Shown piece after piece: positions 14,415-23,245 of a stretch of 32,935 nucleotides of DNA (position 1 is its first letter; every line of letters starts with the position of its first letter). Location: assembly GCA_035633115.1 (NCBI GenBank), contig DASQFN010000031.1:67624-100558 (forward strand), written 5' to 3'. The stretch comes from Gemmatimonadaceae bacterium (GTDB lineage Bacteria > Gemmatimonadota > Gemmatimonadetes > Gemmatimonadales > Gemmatimonadaceae). The notes below the pieces were generated by a model that did not search any database, was not told where the DNA came from, and worked only from the letters and a program-made list of their open reading frames with translations. Made by a program: the position numbers and the translations under genes.

Positions 14415-15311
14415 TCATCGCGCGACGAGCACGAGTCGAAGTCCGCCGAATCGCTGCGGGTCCAGGGCCACGCTCTCGCGCGACGCGGATAAGAGCAGTC
14501 CCAGCGATCGCGCTGCGGCCGCGGCTTTCGATAACGAAACGACCTCTACAATCAGCGCGCTCGACTCGGGGCCGCTTCCCTCCACCAGCCGAATGCCCGG
14601 ACCCGCGGACGCTCGATAAAAGTTCGAAGGTTTCGACCCCGGCGAGCTGAGCAGGCGATGCCAACTATGACGCGCCGCCGAAAGTTGTTCGACGGGATAT
14701 GAGAGACGAAACTCCCGAACCCGTCGAAGCCCTAGAGGCCCGCCTCCGCTCGCTCGAAGTAGCCGGTCAAGGCGCGCTCGCCGCTCGTCCATATCGAGCG
14801 CGTGATACTGGATGATGAAGAACGCGATTCCCTCGAATGGATGTCGGAACCCGATTATCGTCCAGCGCTTTTCTCCAGCGTCATTTTTCTGTACATACGA
14901 GTCCCGCGGAACCAGGGCCCTCTCGCTGAGACGAGCTGGTGCTGTTTCAAGGTCGATCGGTTGGAAAGCGAAATCGTTTAGCTCGGTGCGGGTCATTCGA
15001 CTCCGCGGGACGAGCTCCAGAATCACGTCGCCCAGCGCGAGGCCGACGAATGTGTTGGCGTTGCGAGAGGTCCCCGGAGCTGGAAAAGCCAGCGGGAGGC
15101 CAAGAGTATCCGAGAGAAGGGCCTCGAGCCGGTCACGCTCGTTGGTTGCGATCATCACGTGATCGATCTGCGTGACGACGGCGTCAGCCGGTGCCCGCGT
15201 AGCGACAGTAGACGGGTCCGGACCGGGGGCCGACGTGCACGCGGCGATCACCGCAAGACAGTCGTAGCGTACCGATCGGGCAGCTGGATGCATCTGTCTA
15301 ATCATGTGCAT
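14415..15311 (-). CDS. VOC/glyoxalase-like-fold protein, possibly lipid-anchored
   Basis: 298 residues. TQIDHVMIATNERDRLEALLSDTLGLPLAFP is the opening beta-alpha-beta of a vicinal-oxygen-chelate module with the first metal His. DVILELVPRS and GFRHPFEGIAFFIIQYHALD follow the pattern of the larger glyoxalase-like variants. The C-terminal half is a second, weaker module. The N-terminus has VIAAC, which fits a lipobox, but the hydrophobic stretch before it is short, so export is uncertain. Several closely spaced ATGs (15311, 15305, 15293) could be the start. The substrate is unknown. Confidence 0.68.
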   Translation of the reverse strand: MHMIRQMHPAARSVRYDCLAVIAACTSAPGPDPSTVATRAPADAVVTQIDHVMIATNERDRLEALLSDTLGLPLAFPAPGTSRNANTFVGLALGDVILELVPRSRMTRTELNDFAFQPIDLETAPARLSERALVPRDSYVQKNDAGEKRWTIIGFRHPFEGIAFFIIQYHALDMDERRARLDRLLRASGGGPLGLRRVREFRLSYPVEQLSAARHSWHRLLSSPGSKPSNFYRASAGPGIRLVEGSGPESSALIVEVVSLSKAAAAARSLGLLLSASRESVALDPQRFGGLRLVLVAR

Positions 15312-15366
15312 TCTCCGGCAACGCTACAACGTGCCAAAATGCGGCGGGTCGCGCAGCGAACGGTTG

Positions 15367-16302
15367 CTAAGCGTCAGGCGTCACGGCTGCGGCTCGCGGC
15401 AAACAGAGCGTGAAGGTGCTTCCCTGGCCCGGGGTGCTCTCGACGGTGAGATCGCCGCGCATGGCGCGCGCGAGCTCGCGACTGATGGCCAGACCCAGAC
15501 CGGTTCCGCGAGTGGTGCGCATGGGCTGCAATTCCACCTGAAAAAACGGCTCGAAGACCTGCTCCAGCTTCGCGGCAGGAATTCCGACCCCCGTGTCCTG
15601 CACGTTCAGGTGCACCTCAGCCGGCATCGATGTCGCCGTGACGGTAACGGTGCCGCCGGCAGGCGTGAATTTCACCGCGTTCGACAGAAGATTCAGCACG
15701 ATCTGCTCGACTCGCTTTGCGTCCCCGCAAAAGTGAAGCGCCGGATCTTGTTTCTGGACCTCGAGTCGGAGCTGGCTCGCCCGGGCCTGCGGCTCGATCA
15801 TCGTATGGACACTATCGAGCACCGCCTGCACCGGCACAGAAACAAGGTCCAGCGGCGAGTGCCCCGCCTCGATCTTGGCGAGGTCGAGTAGCTCGTTGAC
15901 CAATCGTAGAAGGTGCTGCTGGTTGTGCTGTATGCGCGCGATGTACTTCCGCTGCTCGGCGCCGAGCGGGCCATGGATCTCTTCCACGAGGAGGGCGGCG
16001 TAGCCACCGATGGCGCCGAGCGGAGTCCGAAGCTCATGACTGATCATGCTCAGGAAGCGACCCTTTGCCTCATTGGCTTCCTGAGCAACACGCCGCGCCG
16101 CTTCCGCCTCGGCTCGGGCACGGTCACGCTCCTTTAGCGACGCTTCCGTAGCCGCGAGTGATTGAGCGAGCGCTTCACTTTTTGCCTCCAGCGCCTCCTT
16201 GATGCGAACGAGCTCGTGCTCCGCCCTCTGGCGCGCGAGAAAAATGCTGTTCGCGTTCTGAAGCGCTACGGATTGGAGCAGTCTTTCTTCGTCTTCGTCC
16301 AC
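15367..16302 (-). CDS. sensor histidine kinase, apparently missing its N-terminal sensor domain
   Basis: 311 residues. A coiled coil (about 25-80) leads into HisKA with H89 in SMISHELRTPLGAI, and then HATPase_c with the N-box NLLSNAVKF (N208), G1 DTGVGIP (236-242), F-box FEPFF and G2 GTGLGLAI (266-273). The catalytic parts are complete. The first residues (DEDEERLLQSVALQNANSIFLARQ) look like the last helix of a GAF domain, so the sensor seems to have been cut off. It starts at GTG 16302, 2 nt after the MetE-like stop codon, with only a weak AGG upstream. No response regulator is adjacent. Confidence 0.82.
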   Translation of the reverse strand: MDEDEERLLQSVALQNANSIFLARQRAEHELVRIKEALEAKSEALAQSLAATEASLKERDRARAEAEAARRVAQEANEAKGRFLSMISHELRTPLGAIGGYAALLVEEIHGPLGAEQRKYIARIQHNQQHLLRLVNELLDLAKIEAGHSPLDLVSVPVQAVLDSVHTMIEPQARASQLRLEVQKQDPALHFCGDAKRVEQIVLNLLSNAVKFTPAGGTVTVTATSMPAEVHLNVQDTGVGIPAAKLEQVFEPFFQVELQPMRTTRGTGLGLAISRELARAMRGDLTVESTPGQGSTFTLCLPRAAAVTPDA

Positions 16303-16304
16303 AT

Positions 16305-17375
16305 TTACCTGCCGCTGATGATTTCCGCAGCGAGAGCAGTGCCGCGGACACGCGCCTCGATCTTGGCAAAAGCGGTGTCGCGGCTGGTCGATGTGTCGTC
16401 CGCAAACGGCGCGAAGCCACAGTCGTCAGTAGTCCCCAGCTGCTCGATTGAAATGTATTCGGCAGCCTCGAGCACGCGGTCGCGCACCTCCTCGGCGGTA
16501 TCGATGTGCGGATCTATCGTGGAGACAACGCCGACGAAAACCTGCTGGTGCGGCTTGAGGGAGTTGTGGATGATCTTCAGCACTCGCTCACGGTCGGGCT
16601 CGCCTGCCAGCGCGATGCAGAAATAGCCGACGTTGAGCTCGAACAGCCTCGGGAGAAATTCGGCATAGTCCACATCCGCGCTGTGTGTTGAATCGCGATC
16701 ACCACCGGGGCAGGTGTGCACGCCGATCGCTTTGCGCTCCTCGGTGGAGAATCGTGACAGCGCGAGATTGTTCAAATCGATAAAGCTGTTCAGCAGCTGG
16801 CCTGATGGATCGATCTTCATCGCCAGGCGTGCTTCGGTGAAGTCGATCTGGACCTTGAACGCGCCCTTTTGCAGACAGCGACGGATTTCGGTTTCGTGCT
16901 CGCCCAGCAGATCGTCGATGAATTCTTCCCGCGTATAGCCTGGTATTTCTTCGGCGGGGTACATGAGACTCAGTGCCGACGGAGAGATGACCGCCTGCTT
17001 GAGCTTGCAATTCGCGTAGCGCACCGCAACATCCAGGTAGCTGTCCGCATACCTCTTGTAGCGGAAGGGCCCATGCATCAGCCGCGGCATGCGGCGTGTA
17101 TGGCCGGCTGCGAACGGGATCTTGAAGCCGTCCGGAGCCGTGTTGGCCAATCCATGGACGGAATACGTCCAGAAATTATCGTATTTCCGCTGCTCTCCGT
17201 CGGTAATCACCGGAGACCCGGTTGCCTCGAATCGCTCGATGGTATCGCGAACGGCCGATTCGTAGAGAGGATCGACGTTCGGGTCTACGATTTCTCCAGC
17301 TGCGACTGCCTCGATGAGCTCTGGCGGTCGCGGGATGCTGCCGATCGGTTCCGTCGGGATTATCATCGCTCCCAT
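16305..17375 (-). CDS. cobalamin-independent methionine synthase (MetE C-terminal domain) family protein
   Basis: 356 residues, equal to the catalytic barrel of MetE without the N-terminal barrel. IGSIPRPPEL opens the domain, VITDGEQRKYDNFW follows, and GVHTCPGGD supplies the zinc ligands H220 and C222. GTTDDCGFAPF gives the third Cys (C319). Stand-alone proteins of this type transfer methyl groups to homocysteine or other thiols from various donors; the donor here is unknown. Starts at 17375 or 17366 are both possible, and neither has a clear ribosome site. A truncated histidine kinase gene follows after 2 nt. Confidence 0.85.
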   Translation of the reverse strand: MGAMIIPTEPIGSIPRPPELIEAVAAGEIVDPNVDPLYESAVRDTIERFEATGSPVITDGEQRKYDNFWTYSVHGLANTAPDGFKIPFAAGHTRRMPRLMHGPFRYKRYADSYLDVAVRYANCKLKQAVISPSALSLMYPAEEIPGYTREEFIDDLLGEHETEIRRCLQKGAFKVQIDFTEARLAMKIDPSGQLLNSFIDLNNLALSRFSTEERKAIGVHTCPGGDRDSTHSADVDYAEFLPRLFELNVGYFCIALAGEPDRERVLKIIHNSLKPHQQVFVGVVSTIDPHIDTAEEVRDRVLEAAEYISIEQLGTTDDCGFAPFADDTSTSRDTAFAKIEARVRGTALAAEIISGR

Positions 17376-17442
17376 TCACTTTGGAGTGAGTCGCCTTTCT
17401 CATTGCCGGTCTGCCAATATAAATACCGGCATGACCTGCGGT

Positions 17443-18261
17443 TCAGGTCGCAACAATGAGAGCGCCGAAAGCGATCATCGCTACTCCTCCCACCCGGGAA
17501 ACCTGAACTCCTGTTCGCCCAAACTTTTCCACCAGAATGAAGGCAGTCAAGGCGGCGACCCAGGCAAGGTTCATCACCCCGACGGCGAACAGGACGCACA
17601 TGAGAGCCCAGCAGCAGCCGAGGCAGTACACGCCGTGCCGGAGCCCCATTTCAAAAGCACCTCGCGCTCCGTCACGCCAGTTGCTCAACAAAAAACCCAG
17701 AGGGCTCTGGCATTGCCGGAGACAGGCACCCTTCGTCGGCGTGAGCTGATAAACGCCGGCAGCAATCAGAATTGCACCGGCGAGACGCGGACTCAGTGCT
17801 GCCATACCTGGCGACAATAGCGCGCCCTGATGCAACGCCCACTGCGCGAGCGCGGCGGAAGCGCTGAAGACCAGCCACACGGTGAGGTAGCCCATCCCGA
17901 ACAACGGAACGGCGAGTGGGATCCCTCGTTGGCCCTGCCGTGTGTGCATCCTGGAAAAGAGGAGCAGCACTGGCGCCGCCGTTGCGCTCATCATCCCGAT
18001 CATCATCACCGCCCACATCAGGAAGGTGAAGAAGACATCCGAGGCGCCCCAGGGTTTTTCTATCGCCATTCTCATCTTCGCCATCATCGTCGCCGGGACC
18101 GCGGAAGACGACATCTGATTGTCGAGATGGACGAGATACGCCCAGGCCAGTGCTGTGATGAGGACTATGCAGCCGGTGATGACGACGCGGTCGCGGCGGA
18201 TGGGCCTCGGGACTATGGACTCGCTACGCACTGCCCTCCTCTGCGGGGGCTCACATCGCAC
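17443..18261 (-). CDS. DUF2182 integral membrane protein
   Basis: 272 residues with about six transmembrane segments. The family signature is clear: FTFLMWAVMMIGMMSATAAPVLLLF in the first half and a Cys/His-rich stretch, CLRQCQSPLGFLL then GLRHGVYCLGCCWALM, in the second. DUF2182 proteins are predicted to bind metal through these cysteines and often sit near copper or heme genes; no such neighbours are seen here. A helix rich in Met (MMAKMRMAIEKPWG) after the first segment would also suit soft-metal binding. It is transcribed away from the VapC relic. Confidence 0.85.
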   Translation of the reverse strand: MRCEPPQRRAVRSESIVPRPIRRDRVVITGCIVLITALAWAYLVHLDNQMSSSAVPATMMAKMRMAIEKPWGASDVFFTFLMWAVMMIGMMSATAAPVLLLFSRMHTRQGQRGIPLAVPLFGMGYLTVWLVFSASAALAQWALHQGALLSPGMAALSPRLAGAILIAAGVYQLTPTKGACLRQCQSPLGFLLSNWRDGARGAFEMGLRHGVYCLGCCWALMCVLFAVGVMNLAWVAALTAFILVEKFGRTGVQVSRVGGVAMIAFGALIVAT

Positions 18262-18329
18262 CAGGTCGAGTCAGCGATGCCGGAAGTTTACGCGCCTTCG
18301 GGGCCGGCGGGCCACCTTGGGGAGCGCAA

Positions 18330-18560
18330 TTGGTGACACGCCACGCGGTCGGATCCTGGACCGAGGTCGGGCCTTCGGATGACGTGCGCGAGCAGGTGAT
18401 CAGATTACTGCGGGTCCATCAGCTTCGGGCGGCGGACGCCGTTCAGCTCGCCGCTGCGATCGTGGCCGCGGAATTTCAGCCCGGGTCGCTGGAGTTCGTC
18501 ACGCTCGACAAGAACCAGGGAGGAGCGGCGGACAAGGAAGGCTTTCGCGTGATCTCCTAG
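18330..18560 (+). pseudogene. C-terminal half of a VapC-type PIN toxin (relic)
   Basis: About 76 codons read SWTEVGPSDDVREQVIRLL, then VHQLRAADAVQLAAAIVAA and LEFVTLDKNQGGAADKEGF. These match the second half of PIN toxins, with the ADAxQLAAA helix and the late Asp (LDKN). The first half with the initial catalytic Asp is absent, and no antitoxin gene is found in the 70 bp upstream before the DUF2182 start. It is most likely a decayed toxin rather than an active one. Confidence 0.6.
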
Positions 18561-18902
18561 CCCATTTCGAGGGGTTTCGGCTGACCTTTCCAAGCCGCCT
18601 TTTTGCGAGGTTTTCGGGTGGTTTCCAAGCCCTTTTTTTAGGGGCTGGAGACGGACTTTGACGGCTGCCACTGACCCTGCGCCAGCCGTCGGCAACATGT
18701 CACCATAAGTCATTAAAAATCAATGACTTACCAAGATAGCTTGGCGGCTTGTGGGGCTTCCATTTTGGGGCCAAATCGACTAGATTTAGAGCTTGTTAAA
18801 CATTTGTCGGACCAAGCTGTTGGCATGCCGGGATTTCAGCCTCCCTTGGAGACAGTCCGAGTGCATTCCGCCCAAGTGCCGATTCCAGCAAACGGAGGAT
18901 TT
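18561..18902 (+). other. long leader/intergenic region before the lytic transglycosylase
   Basis: 342 bp without a convincing gene. It holds two direct copies of TTTCCAAGCC (18587-18596 and 18622-18631), a small hairpin AGCCC/GGGCT (18628-18646), a perfect 9-bp inverted repeat (18706-18730), and a candidate stem TCGGAC/GTCCGA (18807-18812 and 18855-18860). The 18723-18902 part is open in the transglycosylase frame, but its codons look non-coding. Confidence 0.5.
18706..18730. promoter_or_regulatory. 9-bp perfect inverted repeat upstream of the transglycosylase
   Basis: TAAGTCATT (18706-18714), a 7-nt loop, then AATGACTTA (18722-18730). It sits in an AT-rich patch unlike the rest of the region and could be an operator or an RNA hairpin. 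Confidence 0.45.
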
Positions 18903-19682
18903 GTGAACCGGTTGAAAAGGATTCTCAATTCCAGCCTGAGGCGGAAAATCGGTCTCGCTAGCATGACCCTGCTCGCGGCCGTTTACATCATTCCGCAGGT
19001 GGGCTCGGACACGAAGTCGATTCAGGCGGCGCTTCTACCGGCTGTTGTCTCGGCCGGCGCCCAGTCGGATGCCGCATCCGCCGGGTGGGATCTGCCCAAT
19101 ATCGACAATGCCCGGGTCGACTCGTGGGTCGAGCTGTTCACCACTCATCCGAAGCTGAAACCCCGCTTCGCTGTGTGGCTCGAGCGGAAAACGACCTATC
19201 AGCCGATGATCTCGGCCAAGCTCGAAGAGCGCGCCATGCCGCAGGATTTGATCTACCTCGCGATGATCGAGTCGGGATTCAATCCGAAGGCAAAGTCTCC
19301 GAAGGCAGCTGGTGGTCTGTGGCAGTTCATCAGCGAGACGGGCCAGCGCTATGGGCTGACGGTCAACAAGCGGGTGGACGAGCGGAATCATCCCGACAAG
19401 GCGACCGATGCGGCGTTGGCGTATCTGTCGGATCTGCACGATCGCTTTGGATCGTGGTATCTCGCCGCGGCGGCGTACAACACTGGTGAGAACCGCGTTG
19501 GGCGCATTATGCGCGAGGTAACCGGGAAGGAAAGAGGAACGGATCAGGACTACTATCTGATCTCGAGCCGTCTGCCGAGGGAGACGCGGGACTACGTGCC
19601 GATGATGATCGCGGCCGCTCGCATCTCGAAGGATCCTCAGAAGTACGGTTTCGGCGGTACCAGCGTCGGGGTGAGCGAGTAA
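18903..19682 (+). CDS. lytic transglycosylase (SLT domain, MltD-like)
   Basis: 259 residues. A membrane anchor or signal (RKIGLASMTLLAAVYIIP) is followed by an SLT lysozyme-like domain. LIYLAMIESGFNPKAKSPKAAGGLWQFI contains catalytic E123, ALAYLSDLHDRFGSWYLAAAAYN is the second motif and AYNTGENRV the third. It cleaves peptidoglycan between MurNAc and GlcNAc to give anhydro ends. GTG 18903 was chosen because GGAGG lies 4 nt upstream and the anchor follows at once. An in-frame ATG at 18723 would add 60 low-quality residues. No LysM domain is present. A Rho-independent terminator follows. Confidence 0.87.
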   Translation: MNRLKRILNSSLRRKIGLASMTLLAAVYIIPQVGSDTKSIQAALLPAVVSAGAQSDAASAGWDLPNIDNARVDSWVELFTTHPKLKPRFAVWLERKTTYQPMISAKLEERAMPQDLIYLAMIESGFNPKAKSPKAAGGLWQFISETGQRYGLTVNKRVDERNHPDKATDAALAYLSDLHDRFGSWYLAAAAYNTGENRVGRIMREVTGKERGTDQDYYLISSRLPRETRDYVPMMIAAARISKDPQKYGFGGTSVGVSE

Positions 19683-19704
19683 ACTCTCCAGCTCGATGAA
19701 AAGA

Positions 19705-19732
19705 GGACGTCCATTTCGGGCGTCCTTTTTTA
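19705..19732 (+). terminator. Rho-independent terminator after the lytic transglycosylase
   Basis: Stem AGGACG (19705-19710) pairs with CGTCCT (19722-19727), followed by a run of T to 19732. It is 22 nt past the stop codon. The opposite strand also shows a short T-rich tail, so it may act weakly for minus-strand transcripts ending after dnaE2. Confidence 0.82.
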
Positions 19733-19840
19733 TTTCGAATCCGCTGTCTCCGGAACTGCGGCCTCGCGCTCAACAACGAACTCCTGTCGTTTGACGCATT
19801 TGATTTTCTGCCAGTCGGATGACCGGACGCCGAGCGGAGC

Positions 19841-22800
19841 TTATCTGAAGCTCCGTGCAGTATGCTCCAACGGCCTGACGTTCAGCTCCTTGAACTTCTC
19901 ACCGATCACGTTCAACACGTTTCCGTCTTTCTCGAATCGACCCTTCACGACTATAAAGGTCGCGAACTTTACGACTTCACTGTTCTTCTCCACCAGGAAG
20001 CTCGGCACCACGATGTTGATGAATCCCCATTCATCCTCGAGCAATAGAAAGATCGTGCCGTTCGCGCTTGCCGGACGCTGACGGATCGTTACCAGTCCCG
20101 CAACGAGGATCTTCTCGCCGCCCCGTAGCTTCTTCAGTCCTTCGCTGTCCACCACTCCTGATCTTCTCAGTCGCTCGCGCATGTGCTGCATCGGGTGTCC
20201 GCTGATGCTCATGCCCGTCGCGAAATAATCCTCGTAGATCAGCTCAGTCTCGCTCAGCTTCCTCGGCTCGTGCATGTCATGCCGGGTCGGCGCCAGGGGA
20301 AGCGAGTCACCCACTGCGCGTAACGCTTCCCATCCGGCTCGGCGGCGGTCGGGCTCCCACGCCGCGAACGCTCCCGCGCGCGCGAGGTACAACACGTCGT
20401 TGCGCCTGAGCTTCGCCCGGAGCACGACGTCCTCTATCGAAGTGAATGGACGATCGGGGATACTCGCACTCCCGTCAATTGAGAGCGCAGTGAGAGTCTC
20501 GAGGGTTTCCGCTTTCCTCGCCCGCCTGCTTCTGCTCTTTCCGATGCTCGACCCTACTCCGATAGCTGCTTTGCCGCCGCGCGCGAGTCGGAGTGCGTCG
20601 AGGGTCTTTTCGCCTAGACCTCGTACGTGTCTCCAGCCGATACGCAGGGCCATTCTGGAAGGGGACACGGAGGGCACGAAGGGAACCACAGAGGACACGA
20701 AGTTTTCTCTGGGGAACTCATCTCGAAGCTTGGGTTGCGGTACACCCAAAAAAACCTCCGTGTTCTTCGTGTCCTTCGTGGTCGCTTCCTCATCAATGGG
20801 TTCTACTGTGCACTCCCATTCGCCAATGCTGAGACACGGGGGACGCACAACGACGCCGTGTCGGCGCGCATCGTGGATCAACGTCGACGGTGGATAGAAC
20901 CCCATCGGCCAGGAATTCAATAACGCCGCAAAGAATTCTTCGCGGTAATGCGCCTTGAGCCACCCGGTCGCGTAAGCAATCAACGCAAAGCTCCACGCAT
21001 GCGACTCCGGGAAGCCGTAATTCGCGAAGCTCTTGAGATCCTCCACGATTCCGGTCGCAACTGACTCCTCGACTCCGCGCACGATCATCCGGTCGCGCAG
21101 TCGGCCAAGCACATCGAGCAGTCGCGAGATCTTCCTGACATGGCCCATCGTTCGGCGCAGCTCGTCCGCTTCCGCCGCGGTGTATCCGCCGAGAACCATC
21201 GCGATCGCCATCGCCTGCTCCTGGAAGATCGGAATCCCCTGCGTCCTTTTCAGAATCGGCTCGAGTAGAGGATGCGCGTACGTCACCGGCTCCAGTCCGC
21301 GACGACGCTTCGTGTACGGATGAACGAACTTCGCCTGGATAGGACCGGGTCTGATCAGCGCCACCTGGACCACGAGGTCGTACATCCTGTCCGGCATCGT
21401 GTGCAGTATCGACGCAATCTGCGCGCGGCTCTCGATCTGGAACGTGCCGATCGTCTCACCGCTCGCGATCAGTTCGTACGTTTTCGGATCGTTCACGGGC
21501 AGCTTGTACATCTGCGGTCGATTTCCCGTGCGCACCTCGATCATGTCGAACGCGCGACGAACGAGCGACAACGCGCCAAGTCCGAGAAAATCGAACTTGG
21601 GAACTCCCACCGCATCGAGATCATCCTTGTCGAATTGGATGATCGTCCGTCCCATAGTCGTGTGCTCGATGGGCATGTAGTCGCCAAGCGGCTCGGACGA
21701 GAGGACGAATCCACCGACATGTGTGGCGCGAAGCCGCGGCAATTCCTCGAACGCAGCCATTGCCGCGAGCATCGTCCGGCAGCGGGGATCTTCGACGTTC
21801 AGCCCGAATTGCGGACCTAATGTCTGCCGCACACTCTCCGCGCCTGCAATCGGATCGTCGTAGTGCAACCGTTTGGAAATGTCGTTGGCCTGCTCGATGG
21901 GATACCCGAATGCACGCATCGAATCGCGCAGCGCATTCGGCGCACGGTATGTCTGCACGATGCACGCAATTGCCGAGTGTGCGCGAGCGTAGTGGTCGTA
22001 CATGTAGTCGAGCACTTCCTCGCGACGGTCGTGCTCGATGTCGACGTCGATGTCCGGCGCTTCGGTGAGCCCGTCGACGCGCATCTCGGAGAGAAATCTC
22101 TCGAAGAGAAGTCCGTTGGCGACGGGATCGACCGCGGTGACCGCGAGGCAGTACGCCACCGCGGAGTTGGCGGCGCTGCCGCGCCCCTGGCAGAGAATGT
22201 TCCTGCTGCGCGCGAAGTGGATCGCGTCCCACATCACGAGAAAGAATCCGGAGAATCCCAGGCGGCCGATGATGCCGAGCTCGTGCTCGATTTGTTTTGT
22301 CTGTGCGTCGGAGAGGTCACCCCATCGCTCGTGTGCGCCCTCATACACTTTCTCGCGGAGGAAAGTGATGTCGCTGTGACCCTCGGGAACGGCGAACTTC
22401 GGCAAGGGGGGCCGCAGCCACGCAAGATTGAAATCGCACTCGCTTGCGATGCGATCGCTCTCCACGAGACCCTCCTCCCTCCCCTTCCATCGCTCAGCCA
22501 ATTCTTCGGGCGAGAGAAGGCGCCACTCACCGTTCGGATGGAGGAGCCCGCGCGACATCGCGCTCTCTATGGTAGTGTCGTAGCGAAGTGCGGTGAGGAT
22601 GTCGTGAACGAGACGGCTGCTCGTGTCGATGTAGCGCGGATCGTGAGCGACAACCCACGGCACATGATGACGGCCGGCGAGCTCGATCAACGCTGCTGCC
22701 AGCGCCGCTTCGCATCCGCCGGCGTGGTGCAGACTCACTTCCACCGCGAGTCGCTCACCGAAGACTTCACGCCACTCGTCCAGAGTTCGAGCGGCAGCTG

Positions 22801-23245
22801 AGTAGTCGCACGACTGGATGCACGCGGCGATCGGGCCGGCAGCCGGACCGGTCAGCACATGCACTCCGGCACTTCTTTCCGCCACATCCTTCCAGCTCAC
22901 ACGTGGCCGTCCGCGCAGCTTTGCGTTCTGCCCCTTCGTCCACTGACGCAGATCAGAGTGCACGCGGGCACGGGTGACCAGCGAAGCGATATTGCGAAAT
23001 CCTTCCGCTGTGCGCGCAATCAAACCAACGGGAAATCCTTCGACGTTGAGCTCTGCGCCGGCAATCGGGCGGACTCCCTGTCTTTTTGCTTCCAGAGCGA
23101 ACCGAACGATGCCGCCCAGGTCGGTTGTGTCGGTTATGCCGATGCTGCCATATCCGAGCTCCGCGGCGTGTTTGACCATCGCTTCGGGAGTGACGGCGCC
23201 GTCGCCGAAAGAGAACGCAGTGTGGGCTCGGAGCTCGACGGGCAT
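19841..23245 (-). CDS. dnaE2: error-prone DNA polymerase III alpha subunit DnaE2
   Basis: 1134 residues. A PHP domain comes first (ELRAHTAFSFGDGAVTPE, GITDTTDLGG). The polymerase palm has PDIDVDIEHDRREEV (D400, D402) and KFDFLGLG (D552), and an OB domain ends the protein. DnaE2 does translesion synthesis with ImuA and ImuB in many bacteria. ATG 23245 starts the PHP domain; the longer frame to 23311 crosses the promoter. Residues about 819-863 are an in-frame intergenic-type repeat (ATTKDTKNTEVF onward). A second, Lys/Arg-rich extra stretch lies soon after (about 880-925). imuB and imuA lie upstream on the same strand but 5.7 and 9.1 kb away. Confidence 0.93.
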   Translation of the reverse strand: MPVELRAHTAFSFGDGAVTPEAMVKHAAELGYGSIGITDTTDLGGIVRFALEAKRQGVRPIAGAELNVEGFPVGLIARTAEGFRNIASLVTRARVHSDLRQWTKGQNAKLRGRPRVSWKDVAERSAGVHVLTGPAAGPIAACIQSCDYSAAARTLDEWREVFGERLAVEVSLHHAGGCEAALAAALIELAGRHHVPWVVAHDPRYIDTSSRLVHDILTALRYDTTIESAMSRGLLHPNGEWRLLSPEELAERWKGREEGLVESDRIASECDFNLAWLRPPLPKFAVPEGHSDITFLREKVYEGAHERWGDLSDAQTKQIEHELGIIGRLGFSGFFLVMWDAIHFARSRNILCQGRGSAANSAVAYCLAVTAVDPVANGLLFERFLSEMRVDGLTEAPDIDVDIEHDRREEVLDYMYDHYARAHSAIACIVQTYRAPNALRDSMRAFGYPIEQANDISKRLHYDDPIAGAESVRQTLGPQFGLNVEDPRCRTMLAAMAAFEELPRLRATHVGGFVLSSEPLGDYMPIEHTTMGRTIIQFDKDDLDAVGVPKFDFLGLGALSLVRRAFDMIEVRTGNRPQMYKLPVNDPKTYELIASGETIGTFQIESRAQIASILHTMPDRMYDLVVQVALIRPGPIQAKFVHPYTKRRRGLEPVTYAHPLLEPILKRTQGIPIFQEQAMAIAMVLGGYTAAEADELRRTMGHVRKISRLLDVLGRLRDRMIVRGVEESVATGIVEDLKSFANYGFPESHAWSFALIAYATGWLKAHYREEFFAALLNSWPMGFYPPSTLIHDARRHGVVVRPPCLSIGEWECTVEPIDEEATTKDTKNTEVFLGVPQPKLRDEFPRENFVSSVVPFVPSVSPSRMALRIGWRHVRGLGEKTLDALRLARGGKAAIGVGSSIGKSRSRRARKAETLETLTALSIDGSASIPDRPFTSIEDVVLRAKLRRNDVLYLARAGAFAAWEPDRRRAGWEALRAVGDSLPLAPTRHDMHEPRKLSETELIYEDYFATGMSISGHPMQHMRERLRRSGVVDSEGLKKLRGGEKILVAGLVTIRQRPASANGTIFLLLEDEWGFINIVVPSFLVEKNSEVVKFATFIVVKGRFEKDGNVLNVIGEKFKELNVRPLEHTARSFR
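20657..20791 (-). repeat. interspersed repeat inserted in frame within dnaE2
   Basis: On the minus strand it opens GAGGAAGCGACCACGAAG and continues GACACGAAGAACACGG. It ends with the partly complementary CTTCGTGTCC...CTTCGTGCCC...CCGTGTCC, so the ends pair as a long imperfect hairpin. The encoded peptide starts TTKDTKNTEVF and has none of the composition of the polymerase. The same opening 18 bp recur at 32285-32302. Confidence 0.75.

Noticed and set aside
18405-18713. 102-codon minus-strand frame across the leader of the transglycosylase
   Set aside because: Low-complexity peptide that overlaps the VapC relic and the direct repeats; no ribosome site or homology.
20657-20791. CRISPR or tandem-repeat array
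   Set aside because: The CACGAAG units are irregular, without spacers of constant length, and match an interspersed repeat family better.
21863-22801. 312-codon plus-strand frame
   Set aside because: Antisense to dnaE2, with no independent evidence.
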